From Micromonospora sp. CB01531 (GTDB lineage: Bacteria > Actinomycetota > Actinomycetes > Mycobacteriales > Micromonosporaceae), in the NCBI RefSeq assembly GCF_001905095.1, contig NZ_LWLS01000070.1, forward strand, positions 31,003 through 95,002: 64,000 bases of DNA. Direction: 5' to 3'. The notes under the pieces were generated by a model. That model was given only the letters and a program-made list of their open reading frames with translations. It had not been told where the DNA came from and ran no database searches. Of this stretch, positions 44,376-52,592 are shown piece after piece. Each line of letters starts with the position of its first letter. Position 1 is the stretch's first letter. The translations under genes were made by a program, and so were the position numbers.

Positions 44376-44785
44376 GAGCCGATTGTCCCACTGGCCCGGA
44401 GTGAAAGAAAAGCCAGTTGATCATGGATCGGATGCGTTGAGCAGAGCGAGGATGAGCAACGATGCCCTGGTCAGCGGCGCCATCGGCCGGCGCCGGGCAT
44501 CCATATGATCCCAACCCCCACGCCGTCCCATCGGCTGCGAACGATGCCATGCCAGCGCCGAACAGCAGATGGAGACACACGGTGCGGGCCGCCCTGCTCG
44601 AGACGCGGGTACGGTGGCGGCGGGTGCCGGTTGTGCCGATCGTCGTGGCGCTCGCCCTGGCACGTGCAGAAGCAGTGCCGCGACCTCGGCAACGGGCGTC
44701 AGACCCTGCCGTTGTAGGTTGGCCCGTAGATGGCCAGTGGCCTCGCGGGTCGCCCGGGTTGCGTGATGTCGGTGGAGGCCGGGCG
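44376..44785. other. Intergenic DNA without recognisable gene
   Basis: 410 bp upstream of the AraC gene. Several frames are open because of high GC, but none shows a family signature, a ribosome site and typical codon periodicity together. It is the left border of the degraded region. The AraC promoter must lie here, but no clear -35/-10 is seen. Confidence 0.4.
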
Positions 44786-45030
44786 TCAATCGAACCGCTG
44801 CCGCAGCTCCCCGATCGTCGACGCGTTGTCGTGATGTTCGATGGACGTCCACCCGTGAGCTTCGGCGGCCCGGCAGTTCTGCGGGGAGTCGTCGATGAGC
44901 AGGATCTCGCCCCGGGTCTCGAGCACCTGGGCGGCGTGCTCGAAGACGCGCGGGTCGGGTTTGGCGATGCCGAGTTCGTGGGAGCGGAGCACGTGCGTGA
45001 AAACGTCGACGGCGGCCAGCATCCGCTCAC
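44786..45030 (-). pseudogene. HAD-superfamily hydrolase, C-terminal fragment
   Basis: About 82 codons encode the last part of a HAD-IA phosphatase: FTHVLRSHELGIAKPDPRVF, GEILLIDDSPQNCRAAEAHG (the IDDS motif IV) and a natural stop. The N-terminal half with the DxD nucleophile is absent. The open frame continues upstream only across antisense of an epoxide hydrolase fragment, so the gene was cut at about 45030. Confidence 0.7.
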
Positions 45031-45325
45031 GGTGACCGGACTCGCGGACTCTCCCATCGCATTGGCGAGCTTCATGCTGGACCATGACGCAGCCAGCCTG
45101 GAGCTGATCTGCCGGGCCTTCGCCGGCCAACCCGGCGGCCTCACGCGAGACGACATCCTCGACAACATCACGCTCTACTGGCTGACGAACCCAGGCGTTT
45201 CCGCGGCTCGTCTCTACGCGGAGAACAAGTTGTCCTTCTTGTCCGCGAAGGGCGTGTCCGTGCCGACCGCCGTGAGCGTCTTCCCGGACGAGCTCTATCA
45301 GGCGCCGCGGAGCTGGGCAGACCGC
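45029..45325 (+). pseudogene. Epoxide hydrolase, internal fragment
   Basis: About 99 codons match the C-terminal third of an EHN-type epoxide hydrolase: GLADSPIALASFMLDHDAAS, DILDNITLYWLTNPGVSAAR, and VSVPTAVSVFPDELYQAPRS. Both ends are cut: the N-terminal catalytic region is missing and the usual terminal GGHFAA catalytic-His segment is gone. It abuts the HAD fragment on the left and an integrase fragment on the right. Confidence 0.75.
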
Positions 45326-45412
45326 CGGGATCGGCCTGCAGATCGGCGAGGGTGACGCCGAGGTGGGCCAGCAGTTGCCGGGCAGCGGCAACGCGGGCGA
45401 TCAGCTGTCGCC
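45320..45412 (-). pseudogene. Site-specific integrase, N-terminal fragment
   Basis: Reading leftward right after the AbrB-like stop, RVAAARQLLAHLGVTLADLQ followed by ADPGG resembles the N-terminus of actinobacterial tyrosine recombinases that commonly follow an AbrB-type gene. It ends abruptly at the epoxide hydrolase junction. The core and catalytic domains are missing. Assignment rests on about 30 residues, so it is tentative. Confidence 0.45.
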
Positions 45413-45725
45413 ACGGCCTCCGATCACCTGGGCGTGCAGGTCGGCCAGCAGCCGCGCCACGGTCCCGGCCGGATGGATCACCAGCAGGTCATGAGCGACC
45501 AGGGCGGCGAGCAGCAGCGGCTGCCCCGGCACGATGGCGCACATCTGCCGTGCGCTGGTCGGCAGCGGCAACTCCCCCCGACTGCCCACCACATACGGCC
45601 CGGCCAGCGCCGAGGCGACGACCAACATCCCGGCGCGCGGATCGATGCTGATGCGGTGGCCCGGGCCCCAGCCCAGCGCGCGCAGCAGCCCGCGTCCGGT
45701 CACCCGGCCGGAACCGTCCGGGCAA
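45401..45725 (-). pseudogene. AbrB/MazE-like DNA-binding protein, truncated
   Basis: About 108 codons of a protein with two AbrB-like swapped-hairpin halves: GRVTGRGLLRALGWGPGHRI, MLVVASALAGPYVVGSRGEL and TSARQMCAIVPGQPLLLAAL, ending at a natural stop. The 5' end is missing; upstream frame continues into MarR-like remnant DNA. It overlaps the integrase fragment start, matching an AbrB-integrase pairing that I recall from related actinomycetes (inference). Confidence 0.5.
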
Positions 45726-45744
45726 GCCATACCGAGCAGGCGCC

Positions 45745-45925
45745 TACGGAGACGACATGGTGCGGGTCGGCTTCCTCCAGCATCCTGAAGCCGTCGTCGG
45801 TCAGGTGCAGGATGCAGCCCCGCGCGTCCTGCGGATCGGGCTCCTTGTCGATGAGTCCCCGGCCCTGCATGCGGGGCCGCGTGGTGGGACAGCCGGCTGC
45901 GCGACCACTCCATCGGTGGGGGCAC
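45745..45925 (-). pseudogene. MarR family regulator fragment, frameshifted
   Basis: Two adjacent frames together give a MarR winged-helix piece: MEWSRSRLSHHAA, then, after a frameshift, RMQGRGLIDKEPDPQDARGC and LHLTDDGFRMLEEADPHHV. The first helices and C-terminus are absent. Clearly non-functional. Confidence 0.55.
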
Positions 45926-45955
45926 AAGGGAACGTTCAGGTGCAAGACCAGGATC

Positions 45956-46195
45956 ATGGAGATCAACTGGTTTGGCCAAGGCCGCATCGAGTACTTCGGC
46001 ATCGCGCCCAACCGGACGATCTGGCACTCCCCGGCGAGCAGCGAATGGGTGGTCATGCCCAACAACGGCCTTGCCGACGAGGTCGACGGCGCAATGGCCA
46101 GGGAGCCTCACTACCGCACAGTCGGCGTGTGGGCGGGCGGCAATCTCTGGTGCAGCACCGACTACGGCTACGGCTACAGCTGGAACCCGTTGGCC
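45956..46195 (+). pseudogene. Fragment of a secreted-type repeat domain protein
   Basis: An open frame reads INWFGQGRIEYFGIAPNRTI, WHSPASSEWVVMPNNGLAD and VGVWAGGNLWCSTDYGYGYS, resembling a C-terminal Trp/Gly-rich domain of actinobacterial exported proteins. The frame then runs into antisense of an IS transposase at about 46199, so the gene's end was replaced by the insertion sequence. The 5' part is missing. Confidence 0.5.
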
Positions 46196-46198
46196 TGC

Positions 46199-46769
46199 CT
46201 GGATGGGTGCCTTGTCGCCTTTTTGGGCGATCTCGCCGGTCAGGCCGCGTTCGGTCGGCAGCGTGTGGGTGGCGGCGGAGTCGTACCCGGCGTCGAGATG
46301 CACCGTGATGGCGTCCGGTAGTGGGCCGAGGTCGTCGAGGTGGTCGAGGGTAGGTGCCAGCAGGGGTGAGTCATGTCGGTTCGCGCCGGCCAGGACCGGG
46401 CCGAGGGAATGCCGTAGCCATCGACCATCGTGGAGCGATTCATCCCCCGCTTGCCCCGGTCGACCGGGGGCCGCCCGGCGCAGTCCCCGCCACCGGGAGC
46501 CTTGGTGATGCAGCCGTCCACGGCGATGTCGTCCAAGACCAAGCCGACGAGCCGGTCGTAGGTGCCCACCGCGATCTGCTTGAGCTGGGCGAACACCCCC
46601 GAGGCGAACCTACTCGTCACGGCGACCGCGGATCGTGGTGGCCGAACAGGTGGCATCAGCGGTCACCTCGTCGGAACAGCCGAACCGCAGCACCTGGACC
46701 AGCTTGTCGAACACGATGCGGTCATCGACGGACCCGCGCAAAGATGCTGCGAGGCAGTTTGTGTGCCAT
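46199..46769 (-). pseudogene. IS5-family transposase, degraded
   Basis: Read leftward from ATG at 46769, pieces of an IS5-type DDE transposase appear in changing frames: MAHKLPRSIFARV, then after an insertion IVFDKLVQVLRFGCSDEVTA. A TAG then stands where Trp is expected in RRDE-stop-VRLG. FAQLKQIAVGTYDRLVGLVL and DIAVDGCITKAPGGGDCAGR follow, and after another shift VHLDAGYDSAATH and GEIAQKGDKAPIQAG. The C-terminal third is lost at the 46199 junction. Different from the complete IS5 at 61.0 kb. Confidence 0.75.
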
Positions 46770-46858
46770 GGCGGCTCCGGTGGGAGCTGTAGAGCAGTTC
46801 AACCTTCGCTCCCAGAGCGCTCATGACGTCATCCGCCCGCCAGATGGCGCCAGTCCCG

Positions 46859-47779
46859 TTACGCCGGTCCGCGCAATGACGTGACTGTCGCCCCCAGTGC
46901 CTCCTCCATCGGTGTCGGTTCGATCCCGAAGGTCTTGGTGGCGAGACTTGAGTCAATCACAAAAGGCCGGTCGAACTGGTAGCGCGTGGCTCGGAGTTCG
47001 CGCACGAGCGGGGAGACAATGCCGATTGCCCACAGTGCCGGGTATGGCACGGATGTCAGCTTCGGCGCCGGGGCGTCCGCGACCTCGCTGAACCGCGAGG
47101 CAAGCTCGCGGACGGTCACGGCCGGGTTCGTCGGCACATGCCACGGCCTACCCCAGGCCCGCGAATCGGTGGCGACGGTGACCAGCGTTCTTGCCACGTC
47201 GGTAATCGACGTCCAACTGTGCGGCACGTCCAGTGGCGCCGGTACATACGCCCTCGTGCCCGCCAACAGCGGCTTGCCCAAGGAGATCGTAAGGATCGAG
47301 TTCGCCTCGATGTAATCGCTGGCCCTGACCTCGGTGGCCCGGAGCCGGCCCGCCTCGTGCGCCGCCAGGGCAGCCCGCCACATGTCGGCCCTGAGTCGCA
47401 GCTTCGGGTTAGTCGCCGCCAAAGGCGTGGACTCAGTCATCGGCCCTGCGACGGGGCCATACCCGTAGAGGTTGCCGGCTGTGGCGAGGACGGCGCCGCT
47501 TCGCTCGGCGGCTGTCAGCACTGCCGACGCCAACGGCGGCCAATCAGTCAGCCAGCGATGGTATGCCGGGTTGGCACAGTTGTAGACAACAGTCACGCCA
47601 TCAGCAAGTCTACTCAGCTGATCCGCGTCGGCGGCATCGGCGGCCAAGCGCTCGACCCCTTCGTGCACGGGACCCCCACCGCGTCGGCTCACCACACGGA
47701 CCTGCTCGCCCCGCTCGGCGAGCAGCAGCGCGGTGGCGGCGCCAACCGCGCCGGCTCCCACGATCAGATGCACCGGCAC
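46859..47779 (-). CDS. NAD-dependent epimerase/dehydratase family protein
   Basis: A 306-residue extended-SDR protein. HLIVGAGAVGAATALLLAER is the NAD-binding loop; YNCANPAYHRW, ATAGNLYGYGPVAGP (with the Tyr expected near YGYG) and WHVPTNPAVTVRELASRF follow. The GTG at 47779 with GGAGGAAA upstream is preferred to a start 34 codons earlier in Arg-rich sequence. It is intact although surrounded by gene fragments. The substrate is unknown; relatives act on nucleotide sugars or short-chain alcohols. Confidence 0.85.
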   Translation of the reverse strand: MPVHLIVGAGAVGAATALLLAERGEQVRVVSRRGGGPVHEGVERLAADAADADQLSRLADGVTVVYNCANPAYHRWLTDWPPLASAVLTAAERSGAVLATAGNLYGYGPVAGPMTESTPLAATNPKLRLRADMWRAALAAHEAGRLRATEVRASDYIEANSILTISLGKPLLAGTRAYVPAPLDVPHSWTSITDVARTLVTVATDSRAWGRPWHVPTNPAVTVRELASRFSEVADAPAPKLTSVPYPALWAIGIVSPLVRELRATRYQFDRPFVIDSSLATKTFGIEPTPMEEALGATVTSLRGPA

Positions 47780-48659
47780 TTTCCTCCTTCGTCTGCGAGC
47801 CCGACTCGACCACCGGACTCGAGGCGTGCGACCACCCCAGGTCGCCGTCTGATAAAAGCATGTCGTCGTAGAGGACAACACCGGTCCCTCATGATCTACA
47901 CGACAAGGCGGGCCCCGACATGGCCGTCGGCTGGCGTGCCGCTGACCTGGTCCGCCACAACAGCCAACTAAACGATGGCATCGCGATCATCAGCGGCATC
48001 TGGTCGCTGGCGGAGCGATCCCCCCGCACAGGTCAGCGCCCTCGGCGTAGTCCGCGATGGAAACCGCCTTTGCCCATACGGCGAGCTCGCAGGGTCGTCG
48101 CGCGCGACACGCCGATTCGTTCGCGGTGATGCGCGGCGGGCACCTCGACTACTGCGTGCTCGGGGCTTTCCAGGAGCGACCGGATACCGATCAAGCGCGA
48201 CTGGCGGCCAGCCCCACTCTTCCCACTACTCCGTATCTCGCCCGGCCGCTCCACCGGATTCGTCGAGGCGGGCCTGGTGCCGCTGGCCGAAGTCCACCTG
48301 GTCTACGCCGTCCATGGCGGTCGGCGCCCTCGCCGCCCTCGACACCGGCGGGCTATTCGACCGCTGGGGCTGGTGCCTTGGTCGGCGCACTCGGTCACAT
48401 CGTCGCGGTGCTCCGCGACGCCGACGCGAGCGTTCTCAGCTCACGTTCTGGTCAGCGGTCCCCGCAACGAGCCAAGCTGAACGCCGGCAGTCCGAGAAGC
48501 ACGCAGCCGCAAACATTCGAGCCGCCCACCATGTGGTGCGGGTCGAGATGTAGGTGTCGCTTGTCCCCTGCCGCCCTCACCATGGACTTGGCCGCCCCAG
48601 TAGGTCGCCGTGCAGGTGGGCGTACAGAATTGGCCCGCTGTGGAGTCAAGTCGTTCCAA
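47780..48659. other. Degraded intergenic DNA with a CoA-transferase fragment
   Basis: No intact gene. At 48111-48191 (+) about 25 codons (DSFAVMRGGHLDYCVLGAFQ) match the 3-oxoacid/acyl CoA-transferase subunit B family, flanked by unrelated sequence. Other frames such as VGALGHIVAVLRDADASVLS (48389-48448) look protein-like but could not be placed. This continues the gene graveyard to the left of the tRNA-Pro fragment. Confidence 0.45.
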
Positions 48660-48800
48660 TCACGGAAGCAGGTCGACCACCGACTCCCGGACACCCTGCC
48701 ACCACCACGGCCGAGGCACCCATTTGTCCATAATTGCTCGCTCGTCAAGGAGCCCACCGACGAACACCATGACGCTGGCGCACGCGACACACCAGGCCAT
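48660..48800 (-). CDS. Possible small Trp-rich protein
   Basis: A 46-codon frame starting at ATG 48800 reads MAWCVACASVMVFVGGLLDE followed by a Trp/Pro-rich DKWVPRPWWWQGVRESVVDL. It could be a one-helix membrane peptide or the tail of a longer product beginning near 48935, but the longer version would overlap the terminator. No family recognised. Confidence 0.25.
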   Translation of the reverse strand: MAWCVACASVMVFVGGLLDERAIMDKWVPRPWWWQGVRESVVDLLP

Positions 48801-48896
48801 CCACCGCAGACGCCCAGCCAAATCAAGCCAGTAGACCGCCGAGATAAGGGATCTAACAGCGGCATGCTCGCCGTGGAATCGACCTACAGAAATCGG

Positions 48897-48933
48897 AAAA
48901 GGGTTCCCGCAAGTCGCTGACCTGCGGGAACCC
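48897..48933 (-). terminator. Rho-independent terminator of the tRNA-Pro gene
   Basis: A perfect 11-bp stem (GGGTTCCCGCA at 48901-48911 with TGCGGGAACCC at 48923-48933) and, on the minus strand, a following TTTT. It lies 8 bp beyond the 3' end of the tRNA-Pro fragment and would have ended its transcript. Confidence 0.75.
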
Positions 48934-48941
48934 ATTCATTG

Positions 48942-48982
48942 TCGGGACGGCCGGATTTGAACCAACGACCCCTTGACCCCAG
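48942..48982 (-). repeat. 3' half of tRNA-Pro: probable attachment site
   Basis: On the minus strand TGGGGTCAAGG (anticodon loop to 3' anticodon stem), the T-arm with GGTTCAAATCC and the acceptor strand CGTCCCG plus discriminator A follow in proper tRNA order. The D-arm, the 5' acceptor strand and the 5' anticodon stem are absent upstream. The native terminator is retained. Integrative elements of actinomycetes (pSAM2 is the classic) recombine in exactly this part of tRNA-Pro. This copy therefore looks like an element-chromosome junction; the element would lie to the right. Confidence 0.65.
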
Positions 48983-49591
48983 TAGTCCGGTGGCCCAGCG
49001 GCATGCTCACGCACGTTTGCCCAGGTCGCACGAAGCATAAACCGGCCGAGTAAAGGAGTCGTCGCACCACTCCCCCGCCACCATCGACTCCCCTGCCGCT
49101 AGCGAGACGAGCAGCGCGGGGTGTCATCGGCAACTGCCGTGCGAGTTCATGTCGGAGGGCCGAGGTCGGCCATGAATCCTATGGTCGTCATCCATGGCGA
49201 CCTACAACTCACGCCCCGATAACCGCAACAGCCGAATCCTGGTTCCGCTGCTACGGCTCGTGTTCAAGGGGGGAGATGAACCCCCACGCGTAGCACCCAG
49301 GCACAGAAATGGGTGCTCATGCGACTAAGGATAGCTCAATACAGAGCGTAAACGACTGCTCGTATCGCTCGGGCGCGCGACCACCCCTTGGGTTCTTCGT
49401 CGGCCGATCACCGGCCCAATGTGTCGAGGCAGGGTATTCCGGAAGGGTCTACGGCGTCGCTTGACTCAGTCGCTACAGGCGGCAATGTGGGTGAGACGTC
49501 AAAGACAACCGGGCAGATAGCAACGAGTTCGGCGGCTCGTCAATCAGCCCACCATGCCTCGGAGGGATCCTGGGTCCTAATATCAGCGGCC
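48983..49591. other. Intergenic DNA with paired hairpins
   Basis: No gene. Around 49250-49317 several stems overlap: GCTACG/CGTAGC (49250-49255 with 49289-49294) encloses a GGGGG/CCCCC hairpin, and AGCACCCA/TGGGTGCT (49292-49299 with 49310-49317) follows directly. This could be a structured RNA or terminator. The upstream part of the frame that leads into the next gene (49388-49591) has atypical composition and is not counted as coding. Confidence 0.35.
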
Positions 49592-50557
49592 ATGGGCAGC
49601 CGGGTGAACTACGTGGTCGTTCGGGACGGACGGTGCGAGCGGTACGCGCAAGGCGGTGGCGCCGGCTACGGACTCGATTATCACTTCGCTGTCGGGCCTG
49701 ACATCGCGCTTCGCTGGCTCGCTCAGCTCGACGACTACCGGGACGACTTCTGGCTCGATGACCTGAGTTGCGAAGGCGCAGTGCTCATCGACGTTGACGC
49801 CCGGCACCTGCTGCTCTTCACCGAACTGGGACAGGTGTCCCTCGACTGGCGGTACGCCTACCGCGCGGGGCTGCTCGACGCGTACCGGCGCACCTGGAGC
49901 GGGTGGACGGTGAGCTGGGCGTACGACGGGATCGCCGACCTGGCGGCGTACCTCGGGGAAGGCCGCGAACAGGTGCGCAGCGACTCCACGTGGTGGAACG
50001 GCCTATACCCCGACGGCGGCGAGCGGCCAGACGGCCCGGTGGAATACCTGGTCAGCGTTGCCGACGCTGGCGGGTGCCGGGCGTACGCCCTGCCCTTCGA
50101 GTCCTGCCCGCCGTGGCTGCTCGGCCCGCGCCTGCTGGACCGGCTCGGCCCACGCGACCTCGTCACTGCGTGCTCGACACATCCGACGGCGGGGCTGCAC
50201 CTCGACCTGGCGCGGCGTCGGGCCGGGCTGTGGACCATCCGACCGTTGGTCGGATTGGCCGAGAAGTGGTCCGGGGTGTGGCCGGGCTGGGAGTTGGAGC
50301 TGTGGGGCGACGACCTCGGCAGACAGGTCGGCGCGTGCCGCGGAACGGGCGCGGTGCCCGGTGTTGACGTCGCCGCCGGGCGGGCCACGCTGGCCGACCG
50401 GGTCGACCGGTACTGGTTCGTCGAGGAGCGCATGCGAGCGGCCGGGCAGGACGTCGACCAACTCCGAAAGTGGAACTCGGGCGGCATCGCAGCCATCCTC
50501 GACGCCCGCGTCACCACCGACGAACTTGCCGAGGTCGTCGCCCTGATCCGCGGCTGA
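49592..50557 (+). CDS. Hypothetical protein (actinobacterial)
   Basis: A 321-residue protein without a known domain. The segment MGSRVNYVVVRDGRCERYAQ is the natural N-terminus of similar actinomycete proteins. VLIDVDARHLLLFTELGQVS, GWTVSWAYDGIADLAAYLG and YLVSVADAGGCRAYALPFES alternate strand-rich blocks. An in-frame start 68 codons earlier (49388) would add a Ser/Thr-rich extension and is less likely. It is the first gene right of the tRNA-Pro fragment, so possibly element cargo. Confidence 0.7.
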   Translation: MGSRVNYVVVRDGRCERYAQGGGAGYGLDYHFAVGPDIALRWLAQLDDYRDDFWLDDLSCEGAVLIDVDARHLLLFTELGQVSLDWRYAYRAGLLDAYRRTWSGWTVSWAYDGIADLAAYLGEGREQVRSDSTWWNGLYPDGGERPDGPVEYLVSVADAGGCRAYALPFESCPPWLLGPRLLDRLGPRDLVTACSTHPTAGLHLDLARRRAGLWTIRPLVGLAEKWSGVWPGWELELWGDDLGRQVGACRGTGAVPGVDVAAGRATLADRVDRYWFVEERMRAAGQDVDQLRKWNSGGIAAILDARVTTDELAEVVALIRG

Positions 50558-50730
50558 CCGCTAAACCGATACGGCGTCAACCCAACTCGCGACGCCGCAC
50601 TGCCCGACATCGGCGTGACGATGACCGCGAGGTGATCTGGCATGCCGAGCACAACCATCAGGTCAAACTGCGGCTGCGGCGATACCGCCGTCGGCAGCGA
50701 AGACCAGGAAAGCAACGCTGAGGTGGACTG

Positions 50731-51297
50731 ATGAGCCGACCGGTGTGGTTGCTCGACGTCGACGGAGTCGTCAACGTCGCACGGCCGGGGTGGGGTGCCG
50801 CCACGCGTAGCGGCAGCGCCTACTCCGGTGCAACTGCCTACCGCATGCGGTGGGCACCGGCGTTGATCGAGCGCATCCGCCTGCTGCACCGAATCGGCCA
50901 TGCCGACATTCGTTGGTGCAGCACCTGGTGTGCCGAAGCCGAGCAGATCGAACGGCTTTTCGGCCTGCCCCGGTTGGACCGTTCCTGGTACCACGAGGTT
51001 TCCGCCGCCACAGCTCCAGCCGCGAAGCTGGACGCTGCCCGTGCCGTCCTTAACCAAGGACGGCACCTGGTCTGGACCGATGACACCGAGGTGCCCACTA
51101 GCGGACCGATCTACGAGGAACTGACCCGAACCGGCCGAGCGCTGCTGATCGCGCCCTCGCCCCGCCTCGGGCTGCAACCGGAGCACCTGGGCGCCATCGA
51201 GGCGTTCACCGCCAACGCCGTCGCGGCCAGCACTGCTGTCCAGGACGAAGCGCTCCTCCGGGCCCGCCCTCTCCTCGGCGACGACAGCGACTCGTGA
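50731..51297 (+). CDS. HAD-fold protein (Swiss-army-knife RNA repair HAD-like)
   Basis: A 188-residue protein with the HAD motif I LLDVDGVVN (Asp9, Asp11), IRWCSTWCAEAEQIERLFGL as motif II context, a Lys near AAKLDAARAVL, and motif IV LVWTDDTEVP. This matches the small HAD_SAK group, sometimes fused to RNA-repair modules. It is freestanding here. Likely a phosphatase with unknown substrate. No ribosome site stronger than GGTGGAC is seen. Confidence 0.7.
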   Translation: MSRPVWLLDVDGVVNVARPGWGAATRSGSAYSGATAYRMRWAPALIERIRLLHRIGHADIRWCSTWCAEAEQIERLFGLPRLDRSWYHEVSAATAPAAKLDAARAVLNQGRHLVWTDDTEVPTSGPIYEELTRTGRALLIAPSPRLGLQPEHLGAIEAFTANAVAASTAVQDEALLRARPLLGDDSDS

Positions 51298-51533
51298 ACT
51301 GGCATACCTGCACCACCGTGAAGGCAGGCTAGATCGTTGGCGCTCCGGCCCACGTACCGAGCGGATCGGCCGATCCCACCACCCAGCCGAGCCCCGGCGC
51401 CGGCAAGAGCTGATCCTCGGCTCGCGACCAGGCCGTCGCTTCGTGCGGCGGAGTCCAGGGCTGCTCCCCCACCGGCCACACGAAGCGACAAAACCTCATC
51501 CGGGAAAGCCGGTCAACGGCCAGTGGTCGCCGG

Positions 51534-51770
51534 TCAGGGAGCCGAGGTTCCTCCCGTCGTGGCGAGTGGGTGTGGTTGGCCGGTCATCGCCGACAGTGCG
51601 TCAGCGACGGCGTGGAGGTCGGCCTTGATGTAGGTGGTGGTGGAATCCTGGGCTGTCGGTGTGGCCGGCGTAGGCACGCGCGATGCCGTAGCCGAAGTGG
51701 CGTTCCACCCAGGTGAGGGTGGTGTGCCGCAGCCAATGCGTGGAGACGCCCTGAGCGGCCACCCACGGCT
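51534..51770 (-). pseudogene. Tyrosine recombinase, C-terminal fragment with frameshift
   Basis: Leftward reading gives GVSTHWLRHTTLTWVERHFG and IARAYAGHTD, then after a frameshift DSTTTYIKADLHAVADALSA and a stop. The HxxR (HWLR), GH (AGHTD) and nucleophile Tyr (TTYIK) motifs of a phage-type integrase are all recognisable. The N-terminal two thirds are missing and replaced by an XRE gene fragment on the opposite strand. Confidence 0.7.
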
Positions 51771-52371
51771 GACCGGCGGCGCGGCCAGTCCTTCGCTGGT
51801 GCGGCGGCTGGCGCCGACGCTCGGGTTGCACACGGCCGATCTGTTCGTGGTCGCCGGGCTCGAACTGCCGCCTGATCTGGTGCCTGCCAGCGGTACCGGG
51901 CCTTGGCACGTCGGGACGGCACTGGAACTGGCGGCCAAGTTGGCGCCCCAGTCGCTGCGCCGGTTGCACGAGTTCGTCCGGTCGCTACCCGAGCATCCGC
52001 CAGCGTGGCCGCGCTACACCTACCCGCTCGGGCCTGGCGAGATGATGTTGCGGCTACTGCGGAACCGCAACGTCGGGCCGTACAGCCCGAAGGTGTTGTA
52101 CTTCATCGGCGACGGGCCAATGGTGTCGTGCTCCACAATGGCGATGCTGGGACCCGGCCGTACGCGGCTGACGCCGCAGTACGTGACCGCATTCGCCACC
52201 GTCCTGGGTATTCCCGACGATGACCTGGCGGCCGTTGCCGGGGTTGCTGCGGCCACCGATCCACGTCTACCCCGCAACCACGTTGAACTTGCCCGGGTGG
52301 CCTGGGATGCCCGGCAATTGACCGGCGAGCAACTGTCCGAGGTGTTCGACCTGGCCAGGAGTCTGCGGTAG
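51750..52371 (+). pseudogene. XRE family regulator lacking its HTH
   Basis: About 207 codons resemble the body of an actinobacterial XRE-type protein: HPRLTGGAASPSLVRRLAPT, LHTADLFVVAGLELPPDL, LLRNRNVGPYSPKVLYF, and MAMLGPGRTRLTPQYVTAFA. The first HTH helices are missing because the 5' end joins integrase remnant DNA. An open frame from 51634 includes that antisense region and is not a true N-terminus. Confidence 0.6.
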
Positions 52372-52592
52372 CCGGGGCCCGCAATGATCCCGCCGCCGTC
52401 CGACCACCTCAGAACCAAGCCAAATGCCCAACAATCAGGACGCACCGGCAAAGGTCACGAAACCGGGATCACTCTGTACGCCGCAGTTGGCGCACTAACA
52501 TCGACCACGAGCGGTCGGCTGACTGGTCGGTCTCGCAGGTGCGGCCCCTGACGCCCGTTCGGCGGCAGATGCGAGCATGCGTAAGCCGGGAC

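Noticed and set aside
44462..45355. 297-codon plus-strand open frame as one gene
   Set aside because: Only the 3' third matches a family (epoxide hydrolase); the 5' part is antisense to a HAD fragment and non-coding DNA.
48942..49038. Complete tRNA gene
   Set aside because: Only the 3' half of tRNA-Pro is present; no D-arm, 5' acceptor strand or 5' anticodon stem can be found next to it.
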